A stretch of DNA of 34,636 nucleotides from an uncultured Atopobium sp. (GCA_938045565.1 CALIAZ010000013.1:1-34636); one strand, 5' to 3'. Positions 23,643-31,741 are shown, counted from the stretch's first letter. Translations and numbers: made by a program. The notes: generated from the letters alone by a model not told the origin.

Positions 23643-24104
23643 TTATGCCTCCTGGTAGACCTCGCCAGCGTTCTCCTGGTCGTGAGACTCAACGTTCTCA
23701 ATGCGAACTGCCTGGGCCTCAGCGGTTGTGGCGGTTGGCTCTGGAACAACAAAGGAATCTGCAACAACATCAGCAGCGTCAGCAACGGTGTTAGAAGCAG
23801 AGGTCACAGCGTCAGAAAGCGACTCACGAAGCTGATCCATGCGCTCACGAGCAAGATCAACCTTTGCGCGGAGCTCGTCAGTCTTTGCGTCAACAGTAGG
23901 CTTGAGCTCGTCAATCTTAGTGCTCACAACCTTAGATGTGCGCTCGTAAGAATCAAGTGCGGAATCCCATGCGTCATTGACAGCATCTGCAGCCAAAGCG
24001 CGAGTCTCCTCGCCGGAACGTGGAGCCAGGAAAAGACCAGCTACAGCACCAGCAGCAGCACCAAATACAGCGCCTAGAAAGAAACCAGCAGACTTCTTGC
24101 TCAT
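23643..24104 (-). CDS. YtxH-domain (general stress-like) protein
   Basis: 153 residues. The N-terminal glycine-rich membrane segment GFFLGAVFGAAAGAVAGLFLAPRSGEETR is the YtxH signature. A long amphipathic helical region follows (DELKPTVDAKTDELRAKVDLARERMDQLRESLSDAVTSASNTVADAADVV), ending in an acidic tail. YtxH proteins are small membrane-anchored helical proteins linked to stress in Bacillus, with no known activity. AGGAGGTAC precedes the start. It is 57 bases downstream of the cyanophycin-like gene, probably the same transcript. Confidence 0.85.
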   Translation of the reverse strand: MSKKSAGFFLGAVFGAAAGAVAGLFLAPRSGEETRALAADAVNDAWDSALDSYERTSKVVSTKIDELKPTVDAKTDELRAKVDLARERMDQLRESLSDAVTSASNTVADAADVVADSFVVPEPTATTAEAQAVRIENVESHDQENAGEVYQEA

Positions 24105-24161
24105 AAGTACCTCCTGTTAAACAGCAAAACGCTGTACGTAATCATACCGCAATAAGGGCGT

Positions 24162-25028
24162 TTATCGAACGGGCTTTGAACGAGGAACGTTAATCATGTT
24201 CCAATCGTCTGGAACGTCGATGACCTCGGAGTCATCGGTGGCATCCTCGACAGCTGTTGCCTCGGCGAGCTCGTCGGCGATGGCCTCGTCGTCGGCGTCG
24301 ACCGCGGAATCGGTGGCTGCGTCGGTGGGCTCAGCGTCGGCGTCGGCTGCGTCAGCTGCGTCGATACCTGCGACCTCGGCGTTGTTCTCCTCAGCGTCTG
24401 CAACCTCAGCCTCAACTGCATCAGCAGCAGCTGCATCAGCGACGTCCTCGGAGGAGTTGTCGGCAACGTAATCCTCTGCTTCTACGCTCTCTGCCTGGAG
24501 TACAGCGTCCGCCTCAGGTTCTGCGGAGTCTGCGAACTCATCGGTCTTCTCGCCGTCAAGGCTCTGGATGAGTGCAACAAGGCCAGAAACGATTGCGTTG
24601 ATGTCTGGATCAGCATCGTCCTGGTTGCCATATGCCCAGTTGAGGAGCCACACGGCACTGGAAAGCGAGGCTGCTACCAGAACGTCGTCTGGGCATGCGA
24701 GGATAATCTCGTAGAGGCCGCGGCGGGAATCCACCAGAGAAGTCTTGCCGGACGAAACATCTCCTGCAAGGTTGGTCAAGGCCAGGAGTTCCACGGTTAC
24801 GTGCTCAAGCAGGTGCGCTACCTCGGTGTCGTTGGCAACAAGTCCAAAGCGAGCATCGGCGTCGCCCAAGCACAGGTGCTCCGAGAGGCCAGGCAAAAGC
24901 TCAAGCACGCGCTCAGTTGCCTCAGCGTTTTCTGAGGTCAAACGTGGCGCTTTTGCCGAAAACTCAACGGTAGCGGTCAAGTTTTTGGGTCCTACCACAA
25001 CTTTTTTGATAGAAATCAACTGCGCCAT
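24162..25028 (-). CDS. Stand-alone cyanophycin-synthetase N-domain-like protein with acidic tail
   Basis: 288 residues. Residues about 1-160 resemble the N-terminal domain of cyanophycin synthetase CphA1: LPGLSEHLCLG, then a short spacer, EVAHLLEHVTVELLALTNLAGDVSSGKTSLVDSRRGLYEIILACPDD. The CphA equivalent is LP-EEH-C, HxxEHVALELQxLAG, GxTR, GxYxVVFEY. In CphA this domain holds the growing polymer. The ATP-grasp and Mur-ligase-like catalytic parts are absent. Residues about 165-275 are an Ala/Asp/Glu tail with almost no basic residues. The similarity is recalled, not computed. It sits between a CorB-type gene and ytxH; no cphB or full-length cphA is visible in the window. Confidence 0.6.
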   Translation of the reverse strand: MAQLISIKKVVVGPKNLTATVEFSAKAPRLTSENAEATERVLELLPGLSEHLCLGDADARFGLVANDTEVAHLLEHVTVELLALTNLAGDVSSGKTSLVDSRRGLYEIILACPDDVLVAASLSSAVWLLNWAYGNQDDADPDINAIVSGLVALIQSLDGEKTDEFADSAEPEADAVLQAESVEAEDYVADNSSEDVADAAAADAVEAEVADAEENNAEVAGIDAADAADADAEPTDAATDSAVDADDEAIADELAEATAVEDATDDSEVIDVPDDWNMINVPRSKPVR

Positions 25029-25074
25029 TTCAACCTCTTTCTATTGGTTCACTCTATTGTAATCATTCTTTTAG

Positions 25075-26433
25075 TTATTCATTTTCTGATGTCTCAGAGT
25101 TTTCGCCGGCTGGCTCAGATTCACCGTCTACCTGTGGTTCTGGTGCAATTACGCGCAGCAAAGAAAGGCGGCGGCGGCGCATCGACTGCACGCGGAACAC
25201 GTAACCATCCTTCTCAAACACCTCGCCCGGACGAGGCAAATGACCAGCCAAATCCAGCACAAAGCCCGCGATAGTCTCATACTCCTCGGACTCCCCTACT
25301 GGCCATCCAAGTTCATCCGCATCATTGAGCGAGAAACGGCCATCTACCAGCCACTCTTTATCAGAGAGCTGTGTCAGGTACTTGTTGTCCGGATCAAACT
25401 CATCCTCAATCTCGCCGACAATCTCCTCGACGATGTCCTCGATGGTGATGACGCCGGCAGTTCCACCGTACTCGTCAACTGCAATAACCATCTGATCACG
25501 GCTTGTCTGCATCTCAGTGAGCAGCGGAATGATGTCTTTGGTATCAGGCACATAGTCCGCGGAACGCACGAAGCGCGCGATCTTCTCGTCACTTGCGTGC
25601 TGATCAAGCACTGGCTCCAGCAAATCTTTGATGTGCGCGATGCCCACGATGCGATCGATATTCTCGTGGTAGATGGGGATGCGCGAGAAGCCCGTCTGGC
25701 GCATGACGCGAAGGACCTCGCTGATAGTTGCAGTGTCCTCCATAGCGGTCATGTCAACGCGCGGGACCATTACCTCGCGGACAACGGTGTCGCCCATCTC
25801 GATGACCTCGTGGATCATGGATTTTTCTTCTTCGGAGAGGTCCTCGGAATCCTTGACGATGTAGCGGAGCTCCTCTTCGGTGACCTCTTGGTGGTCATTT
25901 GTTGTGTCGACGCCCATGAGCGTGGTGACCGCATCTGCCGAGGCAGACGTGATGAACACCAGCGGACGTGCAATCTTCATGAACGCCTTCATGGGGCCGA
26001 CGACTGCTTTGGCAACTGCCTCGGAGTTTGCTAGGCCAATACTCTTTGGAACCAGCTCACCGATGACCACGGAAAAAAAGGAAACAATCAGCGTAATAGC
26101 CACGACAGCCAAAGGAAGCGCCAGGTCAGCGTGAACGCCAATGTTGACCAGCCAAGCACCAAATGGCTCGGAAAGGCTTGTTGCCGCAAATGCCGAGGAC
26201 GCAAAGCCTACCAGTGTAATTGCAACTTGGATCGTCGCAAGAAAATAACCGCGATCAGTGGCAATGTCAATGACGGCAAGGGCTCTTGGATCGCCTTCGT
26301 CCACGTCTGCCTCAAGTGCGGCGCGACGAGCACTGACAATGGCCATCTCAGCCGCAGAAAAGAAGCCGTTTACCAAGGTAAGCAGCAGAGTTATTCCAAT
26401 ACTTAACGCAATGTCCATCGAGTGTATGGGCAC
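25075..26433 (-). CDS. CorB/CNNM-type protein: DUF21, CBS pair, CorC/HlyC domain
   Basis: 452 residues. DUF21 membrane domain (about 5-140: NGFFSAAEMAIVSARR, GYFLATIQVAITLVGFASSAFA, IVSFFSVVIGELVPKSIGL) is followed by a helical linker (SEEEKSMIHEVIEMGDTVVREVMVPR). Then come a CBS pair (about 205-335, SRIPIYHENIDRIVGIAHIKDLL, AVDEYGGTAGVITIEDIVEEIVGEI) and the CorC/HlyC domain (about 350-430). Homologues labelled hemolysin are now known to transport or regulate magnesium (CorB, CNNM), so that role is likely here. The frame opens with GTG at 26433 (AGAGG only three bases upstream); ATG at 26418 is an alternative. TACAAT at 26471-26466 on the minus strand is a possible -10. Confidence 0.88.
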   Translation of the reverse strand: MPIHSMDIALSIGITLLLTLVNGFFSAAEMAIVSARRAALEADVDEGDPRALAVIDIATDRGYFLATIQVAITLVGFASSAFAATSLSEPFGAWLVNIGVHADLALPLAVVAITLIVSFFSVVIGELVPKSIGLANSEAVAKAVVGPMKAFMKIARPLVFITSASADAVTTLMGVDTTNDHQEVTEEELRYIVKDSEDLSEEEKSMIHEVIEMGDTVVREVMVPRVDMTAMEDTATISEVLRVMRQTGFSRIPIYHENIDRIVGIAHIKDLLEPVLDQHASDEKIARFVRSADYVPDTKDIIPLLTEMQTSRDQMVIAVDEYGGTAGVITIEDIVEEIVGEIEDEFDPDNKYLTQLSDKEWLVDGRFSLNDADELGWPVGESEEYETIAGFVLDLAGHLPRPGEVFEKDGYVFRVQSMRRRRLSLLRVIAPEPQVDGESEPAGENSETSENE

Positions 26434-27025
26434 CTACCTCTTCGAAGTTACTTTTCGTGTAGTCTATTGTACTCTAACGCACTCTACCTTGTAGTCTGCA
26501 GGAATTTGACACAGTCTCGCCATGAAATGTCAGTCGCGAGACGCGATGGCGAGGACGACTCCGCTACGTGATAGCGTCAACAAAACATGCGTCGTACTAT
26601 TCCCGTAACGTAAATCGCTTTTCCCGCGATTTTGACAGCAATTTTAATGACGCAGGTCGCTGTTTTCCGTGGATTCGACTAACAAACGGCCGTCGATCCT
26701 GATTAACAAGCAGTTCCCAATATTTGATGCAAGATTTTGAATAACTTACTTAAAAAATTCATCTACATGAATACGTAACATTTACGCCTAGAATTATGTG
26801 CCCAAAACGGTAAAAAATGCGTTTAGTTGGGGTTGAAAGTTAAAAATTTGCCAGAATAACCCCAACTAAGACGATTTTTTACCGCACTGAAAATTTTTAT
26901 CAGGGCAAATGCTATATGCAAAAATGTGTATTCCCCAACTAAACGGCTTTTTTACCGCTTCGGGGTTATTCGGGGTCACTTCGGGACCATTAACGTCATT
27001 TTTGCCCACTTAGTCCGCTTAACAG
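26434..27025. other. Gene-free intergenic island before the FprA terminator
   Basis: About 590 bases with no credible gene on either strand. The left half includes a CTCGCCAT/ATGGCGAG inverted pair (26516-26523, 26546-26553). The right half is AT-rich and contains the three-copy bipartite repeat (26808-26957), then three TTCGGG words about ten bases apart (26959, 26969, 26980). Confidence 0.6.
26808..26957. repeat. Three-copy 25-bp bipartite repeat, CCCCAACTAA-N5-TTTTTTACCG
   Basis: Copies at 26808-26832 (inverted), 26860-26884 and 26933-26957 (direct). The two 10-base half-sites are identical in all three; the central five bases are ACGCA, GACGA and ACGGC. Gaps between copies are 27 and 48 bases. 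The first two copies can fold into one long hairpin. Not a CRISPR array: spacing is uneven and orientation mixed. It looks like a protein-binding array. Confidence 0.85.
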
Positions 27026-27061
27026 CAAAAGACCCTCACATTCAGCCGAATGTGAGGGTCT
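27026..27061 (-). terminator. Terminator of the FprA gene
   Basis: Perfect 13-bp arms GACCCTCACATTC and GAATGTGAGGGTC around a four-base loop; the minus-strand copy ends in TTTT. Confidence 0.9.
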
Positions 27062-27080
27062 CGCTCAATTTCCTGCTAGA

Positions 27081-28283
27081 TTAGAGCTGCTTGCCAGCCT
27101 CGACAAGGTCCTTGACCTGCGCACGAACGGCGTCCAGATCCTCATCGGAAGGGAGCCAGCCGATAGCGTGAACAGGCAGTGGTATGGTGAACTCCGCTGC
27201 CTCAAGCTCGGACTGGACCATCTTTGGTCCAAGTGGAGCCCAGCCGTAAGAACCAAACGCAAAGCCAATACGGTGGTCGTTCTTTGGAGACAGACCGCTC
27301 ATATAGGTCAAGAACGCGGAAACGGTAGGCAAGAACTTAGAGTTCAGCGTAGGCGAACCAACGCAGACATACTTGGAATCCAGGAAGTGATACATGACGT
27401 TGGAGATGTGAGTCTCTTTGAGGTCGATGAGCTGGGCAGGAATGCCTTCGGCCAGGAAACCGTCCAGAAGAGCGTGGGCCATCTTGTCGGTTGAACCCCA
27501 CATGGAGTCGTACACAACCAGGGCCTTCTCCTCAAGCTTGCCGGTAGTCCACTCCTCGTACTTGGAGATGATGTCGGCAATGTGGGAGCGCCATGCAACG
27601 CCATGAGCTGGGGCAATAATATCGATGTTCTCCAGACCAATACCCTTAACTGCGGTGACAGCAGAGTCAGCCTGACGACCGTAAGGGAGAACGATGTTTG
27701 CATAGTACTTGCGAGCCTGCTTCATAACCTCGCAGTAGTCGGACTCGTCCTCAAAGCGGGTGCTTGAAGCGTAGTGCTGGCCAAATGCGTCGTTGGAGAA
27801 GAGGATCTTATCATAGTCAGAATACGTGACCATGTTGTCTGGCCAGTGAACCATTGGGGTCTGCACAAAGGTCAGGGTGCGCTTGCCAATGTTGAGCGTA
27901 TCGCCCGTCTTTACGCCGTTTACGTTGATATTCTCGCCATAGAAAGCCTTGAGCTCCTTGACGCCCTGAGGTGCGCTTGCATAGACCTCAGCGTTTGGCG
28001 CGAGCTCCAGAATGCGAGGAACGCTGCCGGAGTGGTCCATCTCAATGTGGTTGCAGATCAGAACGTCAATCTTTGCTGGATCGATGATACTCTTGATGCG
28101 CTCGACCAGCTCCTCGGAGAATGGGCGCTTGACGGTGTCAATGAGCGTGACCTTCTCGTCCAAGATAAGGTATGCATTGTAGGTAATGCCCCGCTCAGTG
28201 GTGTAGCCGTGGAACTCGCGAGCGTTCCAGTCAAGGGCGCCTACAAAGTAGACATCGGGTTTGATTTCGACAGAACTAAGCAT
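27081..28283 (-). CDS. fprA: FprA-type flavodiiron protein (A-type)
   Basis: Reduces oxygen to water or nitric oxide to nitrous oxide in the cytoplasm of anaerobes. 400 residues from ATG 28283, which has GGAGG six bases upstream; the frame to 28319 has no site. The metallo-beta-lactamase part (1-245) holds all diiron ligands: His79, Glu81, Asp83 and His84 in NHIEMDHSG, His146 in MVHWPDN, Asp165 in SNDAFGQH, His227 in PAHGVAW. The flavodoxin part (about 252-400) has VVYDSMWGSTDKMA for FMN phosphate and the GSYGWA loop. There is no fused rubredoxin or NADH reductase domain, so a separate rubredoxin must supply electrons. Confidence 0.95.
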   Translation of the reverse strand: MLSSVEIKPDVYFVGALDWNAREFHGYTTERGITYNAYLILDEKVTLIDTVKRPFSEELVERIKSIIDPAKIDVLICNHIEMDHSGSVPRILELAPNAEVYASAPQGVKELKAFYGENINVNGVKTGDTLNIGKRTLTFVQTPMVHWPDNMVTYSDYDKILFSNDAFGQHYASSTRFEDESDYCEVMKQARKYYANIVLPYGRQADSAVTAVKGIGLENIDIIAPAHGVAWRSHIADIISKYEEWTTGKLEEKALVVYDSMWGSTDKMAHALLDGFLAEGIPAQLIDLKETHISNVMYHFLDSKYVCVGSPTLNSKFLPTVSAFLTYMSGLSPKNDHRIGFAFGSYGWAPLGPKMVQSELEAAEFTIPLPVHAIGWLPSDEDLDAVRAQVKDLVEAGKQL

Positions 28284-28343
28284 GTGTCCTCCAAAGACCA
28301 CAGTGCGAAAATTTGACACTACAAGGATATCATTTGCCGGCTA

Positions 28344-28359
28344 GTGAATGTATGTTCAC
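28344..28359. promoter_or_regulatory. Inverted repeat GTGAA-N6-TTCAC in the fprA/gldA divergent region
   Basis: A perfect 5-bp dyad with six-base centre, 61 bases upstream of fprA and 112 upstream of gldA. The spacing is that of CRP/FNR-type sites, although the half-site is not the canonical TGTGA or TTGAT. It may coordinate the two genes. Confidence 0.4.
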
Positions 28360-28414
28360 GTAAACTTTTCAGAAGTTGTCCGAATCTAAATATTTTCCTT
28401 GCTGTTATGTTCTT

Positions 28415-28426
28415 TTGACAGTGTCA
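28415..28426 (+). promoter_or_regulatory. gldA -35 embedded in the palindrome TGACA-G-TGTCA
   Basis: TTGACA (28415-28420) is a consensus -35 for the plus strand and is part of an 11-base palindrome (28416-28426). The downstream -10 is weak (TACATA is only 14 bases away), so an activator or repressor site is plausible. Confidence 0.4.
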
Positions 28427-28470
28427 CCATAAATTACATAGGTCTAAAACGTATCCGGAGAGGGGAACCT

Positions 28471-29565
28471 ATGAAAATGCTACGCGCAATGCGTGAGCCA
28501 CTGAAGTATGTTCAGGGCAAAAATGCTTGTCTCGAGTTTGAAAAAGAGATGGGCTACATGGGAAAGCGCTTCCTGTTTGTTTGCTCTAACAGCGGCTACA
28601 AAGCAACCCACGACATGATCGAGCAGAGCTTCGAGGGCAAGGGCGACTACTACCGTCGCTATGAGGTCTTCGGCGGCATTTCTTCCAACGGCGAGATTAA
28701 TCGCATGAAGGCTATCGTCGAGGAGGACAACATCGACGTAGTCGTCGCTATCGGCGGCGGCAGCGCTGTTGACACTGCAAAGGCAACCGCATACTACGCT
28801 GGCAAGCGCATCGTTATTCTCCCTACCGTCGCAGCTACCGACGCTCCATGCACCGGCCTCTCCGTTATTTACAACGATGACGGTTCCTTTGACAAGTACC
28901 TCTTCTACCCACAGAACCCAGATGCAGTTATGGTCGACACCCAGATTATCGCTAACGCACCTGTATCTTTCCTGGTAGCAGGTATGGGCGACGCGCTGGG
29001 CACCTACTTTGAGGGCCGTGCATCCATCCGCACCGAGTCTCCTTCCCTTGAGGGAACCGGCATTACCCGCGTTGGTATGGCAATTGCTAAGGAGTGCTAC
29101 CTCACTCTTCGCGATTATGGTTCACAGGCAATTAAGGCTTGCGAGAATAACGTTGTAACCCCAGCTCTTGAGGCTATCTGCGAGGCAACCGTCTACATGA
29201 GTGGTGTCGGCGCTGACAACGTTAACTGCGCAGCAGCTCACTCCTTCTACAACGGCCTCACCTCCCTTGGTGGCCACAGCGCACCTCACGGCAACTGCGT
29301 TGCTTTTGGTACCCTGGTCCAGCTTGTTCTTGAGGGCGTTCCTCAGGAGGAGTTCGACGAGATTCAGGACTTCTGCCTTGAGGTTGGTCTTCCAACTACC
29401 CTCGAGGAGGTTGGCATCACCACTGACGAGCAGATCAAGAAGATCGCTGAGGCTGCTTGCGTTCCTGGCGAGACCATCCACAACCTCGCTGGCGATGTCA
29501 CCCCTGACGAGCTCTATGCAGCTATCGTTCAGGCTGACGCTATGGGCCGCTCTCTTAAGGCTTAA
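28471..29565 (+). CDS. gldA: Glycerol dehydrogenase, iron/zinc-containing alcohol dehydrogenase family
   Basis: Oxidises glycerol to dihydroxyacetone with NAD in the cytoplasm. 364 residues from the ATG at 28471, behind GGAGAGGGG; the upstream frame lacks a site. The NAD-binding GGGSAVDTAKA is at 95-105 and LPTVAATDAPCTGLSVIY follows. The metal ligands are Asp174 (AGMGDALGTYFEG), His257 (NCAAAHSFYNG) and His273 (GHSAPHGNC). Length and the ATDAPCTGLSV block match GldA rather than butanol or 1,3-propanediol dehydrogenases. It is codon-biased toward frequent codons, suggesting good expression. It diverges from fprA and has its own terminator. Confidence 0.93.
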   Translation: MKMLRAMREPLKYVQGKNACLEFEKEMGYMGKRFLFVCSNSGYKATHDMIEQSFEGKGDYYRRYEVFGGISSNGEINRMKAIVEEDNIDVVVAIGGGSAVDTAKATAYYAGKRIVILPTVAATDAPCTGLSVIYNDDGSFDKYLFYPQNPDAVMVDTQIIANAPVSFLVAGMGDALGTYFEGRASIRTESPSLEGTGITRVGMAIAKECYLTLRDYGSQAIKACENNVVTPALEAICEATVYMSGVGADNVNCAAAHSFYNGLTSLGGHSAPHGNCVAFGTLVQLVLEGVPQEEFDEIQDFCLEVGLPTTLEEVGITTDEQIKKIAEAACVPGETIHNLAGDVTPDELYAAIVQADAMGRSLKA

Positions 29566-29632
29566 GTTTTTAGCTGCACATTGCGCTGCGACGTGACAAT
29601 GTGCCGCAAGGCACGCCCGAGCGGCAGGTCAC

Positions 29633-29693
29633 AACAGCGCACCGCAACGGCGCACCGCAACAGCGTACCGCAACAGCGCACCGCAACGGCGCA
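29633..29693 (+). repeat. 13-bp tandem repeat, about 4.7 copies
   Basis: Unit AACAGCGCACCGC, with copies varying at two positions (A/G at 4, C/T at 8). The period is not a multiple of three, arguing against a coding role. It lies just before the gldA terminator. Confidence 0.88.
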
Positions 29694-29706
29694 TTTGCTT
29701 GATACA

Positions 29707-29737
29707 AAAGAGGGACCGCATTTGCGGGTCCTCTTTT
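29707..29737 (+). terminator. gldA terminator
   Basis: AAAGAGGgACCGC pairs with GCgGGTCCTCTTT (one bulge each side) around ATTT, followed by TTTTTT. Confidence 0.75.
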
Positions 29738-29892
29738 TTGTTGCAGTTTTGATGTGTTACGAGAAGTGTAACGGTGCAGCACAAGCGCGGACGTACGCGA
29801 AACTGCGGCAACGCAGGCGCACACGGCAGACACACGGCGCAGACGCAGATCGTACGGGTGAAGCTGCAGCAACAGCTGCGTTTCAGCACCGT

Positions 29893-31650
29893 TTACAGAC
29901 CCAACGCCTGCTTGACGTCTGCGGCAATAAGCTCGGGCTCCAAATGACTTTCTCGCATAAGACCCGCAATGTTGACGCGGTCGTAGAAGGCCTTCTTGAC
30001 GCCGTAATTCAGCACGCGCGCGGAAGAAGTTCCCAGGTAGCTAGCGATATTCTGTCCCCAACCACCCTCGATGATGCCGTCTTCAATGGTTACGATAACG
30101 TCGTGGTCTTTTACCAGGTTGTCGAGCAGATTCTGATCAATGCCAGAGGCAAAGCATGGCTTAACCAGCGTGGCTTCAATTCCCAAGGTGGAACTAAGAG
30201 CCTCGACGGTTTTCTCGCCAAGGTCAAAGAAATCGCCCAGGGGAAGAACGGCCACCTTGGAGCCCTGGCGCGTAACCTCGAAGGTATTGAGATCGTCGAA
30301 GTTTGTGCGAATGGGACCCTCAGAGTGAACCACGGGACCGGAAGGAATTGCGATGTAGACAGGGTGTTTGTCCTGGTCAAGTGCCCAGTCGAGCATGGCG
30401 ATGTACTCCTCAGCATTGGACGGCGCGAGGTACACCATGTTAGGGATGTTTGCGATCATGGAAATACTGCTGAGGCCCTGGTGGGTGGCGGCCATCAAGC
30501 CCCTAATGGAGCCAGAGCCCACGATAACCGCAGAATTCTGGTTGAGCGCCAGGTCCTGGGTTAGCTGATCGTAAGTGCGCTGGATGAAGGTTGCGCTTGA
30601 GCCCCAAACCACGTGCGCACCGGCGTGAGCTGCGCCGGAAGCCATTGCAACTGCGGTTTCTTCGGCAATGCCCACATCAAGGTAGTGCTTTCCCAGCTCT
30701 TCTCGACGTTCCTGCGTAAGGCCGAGAAGACCAGGAACAGCCGACATGAGCACGAGGAACTTCGGGTCAGTCTTTGCGCGCTTGAGCGCATACTCTGCGA
30801 AGATGCTGGCATACGACTCGGACGAACCGGATGTAGGGCTTTGACCAGTCTGGATGTCAAACGGCATGTGCCAGTGCCACTTCTCCTTGTTTGCCTCTGC
30901 GGGAGCGTAGCCTTTACCCTTGAGCGTATTGATGTGGACCACGACCGGATGAGTCGAGTCTTTCACCTGCTCAAATGCAGCGATAAGAGCCTCGATGTCG
31001 TTGCCGTCGTTGACATACAGGTAGTCCAGACCCATCGATTTAAAGAGGTTGTTCTCGGCAGCTCCGTTAGTGCGGCGCAGCTCAGCGAACTGGTCGTACA
31101 TGCCGCCGTGGTTCTCGGCAATGGACATCTGGTTGTCGTTAAAGACGATGATAAAGTTGCTGTTCAGCTCATCGGCAACGTTCAGGCCCTCGAGAGCTTC
31201 GCCGCCTGACATAGATCCGTCACCGATAACTGCGATGATGTTCTCCTTGCCGCCCATAATGTCGCGAGCCTTTGCCAGGCCAAGCGCCAAGCTGATGGAC
31301 GTGGAAGTGTGGCCGATTTTGAAGAGGTCATGCGGGGTCTCAGCGGGATCAGTGTAAGGAGACACCGAGTCGTAAAGCGCAGGATCCATGTATGCCTGCT
31401 TGCGGCCGGTGAGCATCTTGTGGGGATACGTCTGGTGCGAGACGTCGTAAACGATATGGTCAACGGGCGAATTGAACACGGTATGAAGCGCGATAGTTGC
31501 CTCGACGATGCCAAAGTTCGGACCAAAGTGGCCGCCATGCTTTGACTCCATGACCAGCAAGTTGTCGCGAATCTCCTGCGCAAGCACCTTGCGAGCCTCC
31601 GCATTCAGCTTCTTTACGTCTTCCGGTCCATTGATATGCTCTAGGTACAT
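29893..31650 (-). CDS. DXS-like thiamine-diphosphate enzyme, probably not a canonical DXP synthase
   Basis: 585 residues from the ATG at 31650 (MYLEHINGPEDVKKLN), eight bases after AAAGG; the frame to 31806 runs through a GC-rich repeat. The thiamine machinery is intact: SHQTYPHKMLTGR (71-83), GHTSTSIS, VIGDGSMSGGEALEGLN...NDN (141-173) for magnesium and diphosphate, and the activating Glu330 in DVGIAEETAV. Compared with E. coli DXS, His431 is kept (His390 in THQG) but the acceptor-site residues are lost: Arg420 to Ser379, Asp427 to Met386, and Arg478 to Ser437 (YPRG to IPSG). The phosphate of glyceraldehyde 3-phosphate would lack its arginines. A different ketol transfer is likely. No other isoprenoid gene is nearby. 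Confidence 0.85.
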   Translation of the reverse strand: MYLEHINGPEDVKKLNAEARKVLAQEIRDNLLVMESKHGGHFGPNFGIVEATIALHTVFNSPVDHIVYDVSHQTYPHKMLTGRKQAYMDPALYDSVSPYTDPAETPHDLFKIGHTSTSISLALGLAKARDIMGGKENIIAVIGDGSMSGGEALEGLNVADELNSNFIIVFNDNQMSIAENHGGMYDQFAELRRTNGAAENNLFKSMGLDYLYVNDGNDIEALIAAFEQVKDSTHPVVVHINTLKGKGYAPAEANKEKWHWHMPFDIQTGQSPTSGSSESYASIFAEYALKRAKTDPKFLVLMSAVPGLLGLTQERREELGKHYLDVGIAEETAVAMASGAAHAGAHVVWGSSATFIQRTYDQLTQDLALNQNSAVIVGSGSIRGLMAATHQGLSSISMIANIPNMVYLAPSNAEEYIAMLDWALDQDKHPVYIAIPSGPVVHSEGPIRTNFDDLNTFEVTRQGSKVAVLPLGDFFDLGEKTVEALSSTLGIEATLVKPCFASGIDQNLLDNLVKDHDVIVTIEDGIIEGGWGQNIASYLGTSSARVLNYGVKKAFYDRVNIAGLMRESHLEPELIAADVKQALGL

Positions 31651-31710
31651 GTGCAGCCTTTCTTTAAACGAGCTGAAATGAGCAGATTGTTTGTTTGCCG
31701 TATGACGCAC

Positions 31711-31741
31711 GGGGCACGGCGCGGGGTGCGTGGGGCACGGC
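31711..31741. repeat. GC-rich direct repeat GGGGCACGGC
   Basis: Copies at 31711-31720 and 31732-31741 (21-base period), with a third imperfect GGGGCGCGCACG after 31753. It lies upstream of the DXS-like start and matches the GC-rich spacer style seen at 1.8 and 29.6 kb. Confidence 0.5.

Larger units (their letters stand above)
29566..29892. other. Gene-free spacer between gldA and the DXS-like gene
   Basis: A 327-base GC-rich, low-complexity convergent spacer. It holds dispersed repeat words shared with the lsrK-cupin spacer (29603-29616, 29621-29630), a 13-bp tandem array and the gldA terminator. Further GCA/CAC-rich sequence (29785-29890) follows. The frames crossing it look like repeat artefacts. 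Confidence 0.6.

Noticed and set aside
26808..26957. CRISPR array
   Set aside because: Only three repeats, mixed orientation, unequal gaps, and the variable part lies inside the repeat; no cas genes.
29581..30564. 327-codon plus-strand frame starting in the post-gldA spacer
   Set aside because: Begins in the 13-bp tandem repeat and continues antisense to the DXS-like gene; no start signal.
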